Positions 25,645 to 29,797 of a stretch of 29,797 bases of DNA are shown one piece after another (position 1 is the first letter of the stretch; each line of letters opens with the position of its first letter). A program made the translations under genes and the position numbers. This stretch comes from JAUXEH01 sp965602945 (GTDB lineage: Bacteria > Acidobacteriota > Aminicenantia > Aminicenantales > Aminicenantaceae). The notes under the pieces are model-generated. The model was not told the DNA's origin, ran no database searches, and worked only from the letters and a program-made list of their open reading frames with translations. Location of the stretch: the NCBI GenBank assembly GCA_965602945.1, contig CBFDBC010000014.1:1-29797 (forward strand), written 5' to 3'.

Positions 25645-26781
25645 TCAGTTCCATATCATCCGGAATATCTTCATCTGCTGAAAGCCGTTTTCTTTCTCTC
25701 CGATGCAGTAGAGATGTTGATTCTTTATCAATGCGTAGATCGGGAAGGGGTTCCGGCCAAAATGCACCGGCAGGCTGACACGGGCGAAAAAGGCGCTATC
25801 CCGGTTGAATATGTCGCACCAGTATTCGGCCTGCCGTTCACCTTTCTCGAAGGTCACGGCATATAATCGCCCTGCTTCATCCGAGAACAGTGCATGGATG
25901 GGGGGGAGTTGTTCGGGAGTTATGGCTGGATCACGCAGCGGCGAATTCTCCGGGAAACCCTGCAGCAGTACCTCCCGAGTTTCAGGAGACAGCCTGACAG
26001 GCTCATATTGCTTTTGGATCTTCCGGACCAGAGATCCCTCGTCGCCATAGACTAGAATCTCGTAGCCCCTCTGCTCATTGATCTGAAAGATCCTGTCCCG
26101 GTTTATGTGCCAAGCGAAAATTGGATCTAAAAACCGGGCCTGTCGGCCGATGTCCAGCACGTCCAGCTCCTGAATCTCCTTGCCGTCCCGGCTGAACAAG
26201 CTGGTTTTTTCATTGAAGTGTTCAGCGGCCGTGTCTTCAGCCCCGGCTTTCCAGAAGACCACCGAATTGCCGTTATCCAGAGGGTTGACTATGACGAAAT
26301 TTGGATCGATCCGGGTTTCCGAAACCACATTCCCGTCTACGTCGAAAACCATAAGCTTCTTCATGACGTCCGTGACGGCCAGGCGGTCCTGAGGCAGCAT
26401 TCGCGGCAGGATCGGAAAACCCATCTCTCCCGGCCCCTGGCCTTTGGGCCCGAAAGACCGCACGAACTTCCCCTCATGGGTGAACTTAAAGAAGAAGTGG
26501 TCTTCCCCCCTTTGACTCAAAAGATAAATTCCGCCCTGAGAATCCACCTGAAAGGCATTGATATCGACCAGGCCGGTCGCTGCAACGATAGGGTTCTCCG
26601 TGTCCAGGACCATGACTTCTTCCAGCTGTAAGGACGAAGGCTGTCCTTCGACCCGGTAGGGTTCTACCTGGTTGGTAACGATTTCCACCACATCCTCAAT
26701 TCGCCTATCTACCTGCTGAGTCTGGCATCCGCAGATGGCCAGGAAGAGTAGAGAAATAACAACGATTCGGTTACTTTTCAT
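25645..26781 (-). CDS. Six-bladed beta-propeller lipoprotein
   Basis: 378 residues. The N-terminus has a lipoprotein-type signal (K2, R5, core at 6-16) with ICGC ending at Cys19, a slightly unusual lipobox because Cys17 occupies the -2 position. The rest is repeated beta blades with F-V-R-S-F-GPKGQGPGE (106-119), a motif of the 6-bladed beta-propeller/NHL-like family, and further blades such as LMVFDVDGNVV and YEILVYGDEGSLV. It is probably anchored in the periplasm or outer membrane. Propellers of this type bind proteins, sugars or small ligands; no catalytic set is visible. It lies between a permease (144 bp upstream) and padR (150 bp downstream) on the same strand, with a terminator before it, so it is probably transcribed on its own. 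Confidence 0.83.
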   Translation of the reverse strand: MKSNRIVVISLLFLAICGCQTQQVDRRIEDVVEIVTNQVEPYRVEGQPSSLQLEEVMVLDTENPIVAATGLVDINAFQVDSQGGIYLLSQRGEDHFFFKFTHEGKFVRSFGPKGQGPGEMGFPILPRMLPQDRLAVTDVMKKLMVFDVDGNVVSETRIDPNFVIVNPLDNGNSVVFWKAGAEDTAAEHFNEKTSLFSRDGKEIQELDVLDIGRQARFLDPIFAWHINRDRIFQINEQRGYEILVYGDEGSLVRKIQKQYEPVRLSPETREVLLQGFPENSPLRDPAITPEQLPPIHALFSDEAGRLYAVTFEKGERQAEYWCDIFNRDSAFFARVSLPVHFGRNPFPIYALIKNQHLYCIGEKENGFQQMKIFRMIWN

Positions 26782-26873
26782 GACCGCCTGTCTCTCATAA
26801 ATCTATAGTTTTAAAGCCTCTCAGTCTATGGCTCTTCCTCACTCTTTGAGTCTATGTGGGCCTCCCTGTGTTG

Positions 26874-26927
26874 AAAAAAAAGGGACAGGCCCCTTTTTCG
26901 GGAGAATAAAAAGGGGCCTGTCCCTTT
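26874..26927 (-). terminator. Strong intrinsic terminator after the orphan permease
   Basis: AAAGGGACAGGCCCCTTTTT (26879-26898) and its exact reverse complement (26908-26927) form a perfect 20-bp stem with a 9-nt loop. On the minus strand the stem is followed by a run of five more T residues (eight in all). The upstream arm overlaps the permease stop codon. The AAAGGGACAGGCCCC sequence also resembles dispersed REP-like repeats, so it may be a mobile palindrome serving as a terminator. Confidence 0.8.
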
Positions 26928-29370
26928 ATTCGTAGCGCAGGCTTTTAACGGGATCGGAAAGGGCGGCGCGTGCGGCATGCCAGCTCATGGTCATCCCTGC
27001 CACCAGGAGAGAGAGGAGGGCAGCCAGGGCGAACATCCACAATTCGATGCCGATTCTGTAGGCAAACTGGTCCAACCAGCTCCGGGCCGCGATCAGGGCG
27101 ATGGGCCAGGCTATCAGGTTGGAAACCAGCACCCATTTCAGGACATCCCTCGTAAACAGCAGCATGATGTCTGAAACACTCGCGCCCAGGACCTTACGGA
27201 TGCCGGTTTCTTTGGTCCTGCGGGCCACCGTCACGGCAGTCAAACCGAACAGCCCCATGCAGGCGACCATCAACGCAAATCCGGTGGACCATCCCACGAT
27301 CCGCCCCCAGTCCCGTTCCCGGCGGTACTCCCAGGCCAGGGCGTCATCGAGGAACGTATAGCTGAAGGGGAGATCCGGACGGATCGATCCCCAGATGGAC
27401 TCCAGTCTCTGGAGCACGTCTGATCCTTCTCTCTCCCGTACCTTGATCAGGATGTTGCTAAAACGCTGGATCGGGGGGAATCCCCTGGGCCCGAAGGCCA
27501 TGGGGCCGATGGGCACATGCAGCGAAAACACATGGAAATCCCGGACAACACCGATGATCGTGGGGTCAAAAGTGTATTCGGCCGGGAGTTTGTCCACAGC
27601 AAAATCTGAGAATTTCAATCCGATGGGATCCTCGAGGCCAAAATCCTTGACAAATGCCTCGTTGACCAGGATCCCTTCACGGGCCTCGTAGGGGTGATCG
27701 GGTGAGAAGTCCTTTCCCAGGAGGACTGGGATCTCCAGTGTTTTCATGTAATTCAGGTCGACCATGAAGGCTTCAGCAGTGTGCTCGATCCCATCCATGT
27801 GGTAGCGGCGCGTCACGCTCCCGTGGCGGGTGCCCACAGTGCCCGAATCGGCGCTGACGGCCAGTATCCGGCTGTCATTCCGGAGCTCACTGCGGAAGAC
27901 CTTGAGCAGCGACTCGCCCTCTGAGGCCCGTTCTCCAGGGACCTGAGTTCTCACGAGGATAAGACTGGATGGATCAAATCCCAGATCCGTTGAGGCCATG
28001 AAATGCAGCTGACGTGTGATGACCAGGCTTCCAATGATGAAAAACAGGGAGACCGTGAACTGGAATACGATGAATATCAGAGTCAGCCGGCTCTTTTTTA
28101 CGCTGAGGAAGCGCCCCCGGAACACATCCCCGGCCTGAAACCGGGAGATGCTCAGCGCCGGGATCATCCCCGTGAAAAGACTCACCATCAGGACCGCGAA
28201 GAGGACGACCAGGAGTGTCTGGGGATGCAGCGGTGCACTCTTAGCCAGGCTCTTCCCGGTAAAGGCATTAAAGGGGCCGATGAGGGATATGGCTGCGATG
28301 AATCCAACCATCAGGGCTCCCAGCCCGGCAAGGGAAGACTCTGTCATGAGCTGGCCCACAAGCTGTTCTTTCCGTGCGCCGATCACTCTGCGCACACCGA
28401 CCTCCTTTAAACGCGTGGAGCTCTGTGCCAGAGACAGGTTGACCGAGTTCACACACGCCAGCACAAGGATCAGCAGGGCAATGCCGGACAGCACCAGGGA
28501 GAAGGCCGGATGCCCGGGGGATACGAAGGCGGAAACACCGATGTCACTCAGATGATAGTCCGTCAGTCTGAGGAGATCGAATCCCTGCTTGGGTTGTGAC
28601 ATCTTGACCCGCTCCCACATCGAATCGTAGAGTCTGTGGTTGAAAGCGGAGAGCTTGGGCCGCAGGGAGCCTGCCGTCCCTTTATCGGGGAGGTCAAGGA
28701 AGGTCGTGGCAAAAATGGGCAGGGTCACAAAATCGTTGTTGTTCCTGTCGATCTGATAGGCATCGAAGACATGGCTGAAATGGAGGATCCCGTCAAACCG
28801 GAGGCTGGAGTTGCCGGGGATCTCTTTGATGACTCCGGTTACGGTGAAGTCCCGGAACGAATCCCCGATCCGGATCGAGAGGATTTGGCCCAACGGATCA
28901 TCCCCGCTGAAAAAGGCCTCCGCTGTTGCAGCCGTGATGACGATCTTGAGGGGATCCGAGAGCACTCGGGAGGAGTCACCCGCACCCAGTTCAAAGGAGA
29001 ACATATCGAAAAATCCGGGATCGGTGAAGGCGAAGTCTTTCGTAATGAGGCGATCTCCCCTCCGGACGATCTGGCTGTGCATGGCATAGCGGACCGTAGA
29101 TCCGGGTGCGACTTCGGGGAATTCGGCCTCCAGCATTTCGGCAATGAAATGGTGAGATCCGCCTATGAAACGATCCATGAACTCGCTGGTAAGAATGTAG
29201 GTTCGCTCCGCCTTCTCATGGAAACGGTCGAATGTCAGGTCATCGCGGACATACGCAACAAGCAGAACAAAGAAACTCAGGCCGATGCCGAGGCCGATGA
29301 TGTTAATGGCCGCGGTCAGTTTCTGCTTCCGGAGGATCCGGAAGGCGGTTTTGACATGATTCCACAGCAT
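26926..29370 (-). CDS. FtsX/MacB-type ABC transporter permease (orphan, duplicated architecture)
   Basis: 814 residues from the ATG at 29370, with GGAGAG about eight bases upstream. TM1 is at about 18-40, then an MacB-type periplasmic domain, a first FtsX block (TM near 285-310, EVGVRRVIGARKEQLVGQ after it, two more TMs), a second periplasmic domain, and a second FtsX block (GFALMVACMGLFGLTAV, KETGIRKVLGAS, two TMs). It ends DPVKSLRYE. There is no prefix domain and no adjacent ATPase or regulator. It differs clearly from the other two permeases in the periplasmic domains, so it is not a recent duplicate. A strong hairpin terminator follows. Substrate unknown. Confidence 0.92.
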   Translation of the reverse strand: MLWNHVKTAFRILRKQKLTAAINIIGLGIGLSFFVLLVAYVRDDLTFDRFHEKAERTYILTSEFMDRFIGGSHHFIAEMLEAEFPEVAPGSTVRYAMHSQIVRRGDRLITKDFAFTDPGFFDMFSFELGAGDSSRVLSDPLKIVITAATAEAFFSGDDPLGQILSIRIGDSFRDFTVTGVIKEIPGNSSLRFDGILHFSHVFDAYQIDRNNNDFVTLPIFATTFLDLPDKGTAGSLRPKLSAFNHRLYDSMWERVKMSQPKQGFDLLRLTDYHLSDIGVSAFVSPGHPAFSLVLSGIALLILVLACVNSVNLSLAQSSTRLKEVGVRRVIGARKEQLVGQLMTESSLAGLGALMVGFIAAISLIGPFNAFTGKSLAKSAPLHPQTLLVVLFAVLMVSLFTGMIPALSISRFQAGDVFRGRFLSVKKSRLTLIFIVFQFTVSLFFIIGSLVITRQLHFMASTDLGFDPSSLILVRTQVPGERASEGESLLKVFRSELRNDSRILAVSADSGTVGTRHGSVTRRYHMDGIEHTAEAFMVDLNYMKTLEIPVLLGKDFSPDHPYEAREGILVNEAFVKDFGLEDPIGLKFSDFAVDKLPAEYTFDPTIIGVVRDFHVFSLHVPIGPMAFGPRGFPPIQRFSNILIKVREREGSDVLQRLESIWGSIRPDLPFSYTFLDDALAWEYRRERDWGRIVGWSTGFALMVACMGLFGLTAVTVARRTKETGIRKVLGASVSDIMLLFTRDVLKWVLVSNLIAWPIALIAARSWLDQFAYRIGIELWMFALAALLSLLVAGMTMSWHAARAALSDPVKSLRYE

Positions 29371-29471
29371 GCGGCACTCTCCAAGGTGGTGAACACTCGT
29401 TTACTATAACCCCGAACTGAGCGCAATATTCCAGCAGATCACAAATATCTTGATAATTTTGTTCCGCTCAG

Positions 29472-29797
29472 TTATTCCTGGCCGCAATCCACGGACCTGC
29501 TGATCTTCCGCAACAATTCCCAGATCTGAGAATCGACCGGTTTGGGGGAGATGCAGAAAAACGCAGCGGTCTTATCTGATTCAGCGCAATACCAGGAGTG
29601 GATCTCGAAATTCAGCCGCAGCAGCTTCCAATCGGTGAACGCATCATAGGTGTGGACCGTCCCATGAAAAAATCTGTGGTCCGTTCTGTCTGAGACGATC
29701 TTCCTCGCGCTTTCTTTGATGTCTGCCTGAATCCTTTCCGGGTGATATCCCTTGTTTTTGCCCTCATCGATGGCAGTGCACAGTCCTTTGAAGTAAA
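29472..29797 (-). CDS. Unknown protein, 5' truncated by the window edge
   Basis: An open minus-strand frame enters from the right edge and ends at TAA (29474-29472), giving 107 residues without a start. The translation reads as a real soluble protein: YFKGLCTAIDEGKNKGYHPE at the edge, then ARKIVSDRTDHRFFHGTVHT, a strand-rich WKLLRLNFEIHSWYCAE, and an ending SRSVDCGQE. Codon use resembles the neighbours. I do not recognise the family. It is upstream of the orphan permease on the same strand, 101 bp away. Confidence 0.6.
   Translation of the reverse strand, partial: YFKGLCTAIDEGKNKGYHPERIQADIKESARKIVSDRTDHRFFHGTVHTYDAFTDWKLLRLNFEIHSWYCAESDKTAAFFCISPKPVDSQIWELLRKISRSVDCGQE

Noticed and set aside
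29415..29473. Inverted repeat AACTGAGCG / CGCTCAGTT with a 41-nt loop
   Set aside because: The arms are only 9 bp with a long loop and no T run follows, so neither a terminator nor an operator can be supported.

Overview
The window looks like chromosomal DNA of a mid-to-high-GC, diderm, heterotrophic bacterium from the Acidobacteriota/Aminicenantota neighbourhood. That placement is inference from gene content. Three FtsX/MacB-type permeases occur with no ATPase gene, one carrying an N-terminal prefix domain and a PadR partner, as in the 'acidobacterial duplicated orphan permease' type. There is a zinc-ribbon/kinase/TPR receptor, a DUF5695-like secreted protein, an S9 peptidase, and a lipoprotein-like beta-propeller. 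No rRNA, tRNA, CRISPR array, transposase or phage gene was seen. No gene-free stretch exceeds 300 bases.

Left part (1-5518): the 3' end of a secreted-type protein, a methyltransferase with an apparent signal peptide, and the ribosome-assembly GTPase rsgA, all on the + strand. These face a minus-strand trkA-trkH potassium-uptake operon.

Middle (5595-15732): a large minus-strand secreted DUF5695-like protein is divergent from a plus-strand secreted S9 (DPP IV-like) peptidase. Next comes a minus-strand BAHD-like acyltransferase, whose gene is divergent from a 1019-residue Ser/Thr kinase with a zinc ribbon and TPRs. A small secreted beta-rich protein follows. The two divergent intergenic regions carry TTGACA-type promoters, and the second also holds a perfect palindrome that may be an operator.

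Right part (15733-29797): a palindromic dispersed-repeat copy, then a LytS-like kinase overlapping a LytTR response regulator, followed by an orphan permease. From 20454 to the end everything is on the minus strand. Read in the direction of transcription this is: a truncated unknown gene, an orphan permease ending in a hairpin terminator, a beta-propeller lipoprotein, a PadR regulator translationally coupled to a prefix-domain orphan permease, and a secreted C45-type Ntn hydrolase. A short scar resembling a permease C-terminus lies just beyond the hydrolase stop.

The theme of the right half is signal-controlled expression of orphan FtsX-type permeases: a LytST-like pair next to one, and PadR plus a near-ideal operator for another. 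The observations I rate highest are the PadR palindrome embedded between promoter elements, the bacterial protein with both BAHD hallmark motifs, the exported-looking methyltransferase, and the three ATPase-less permeases sharing an SLRYE C-terminus.
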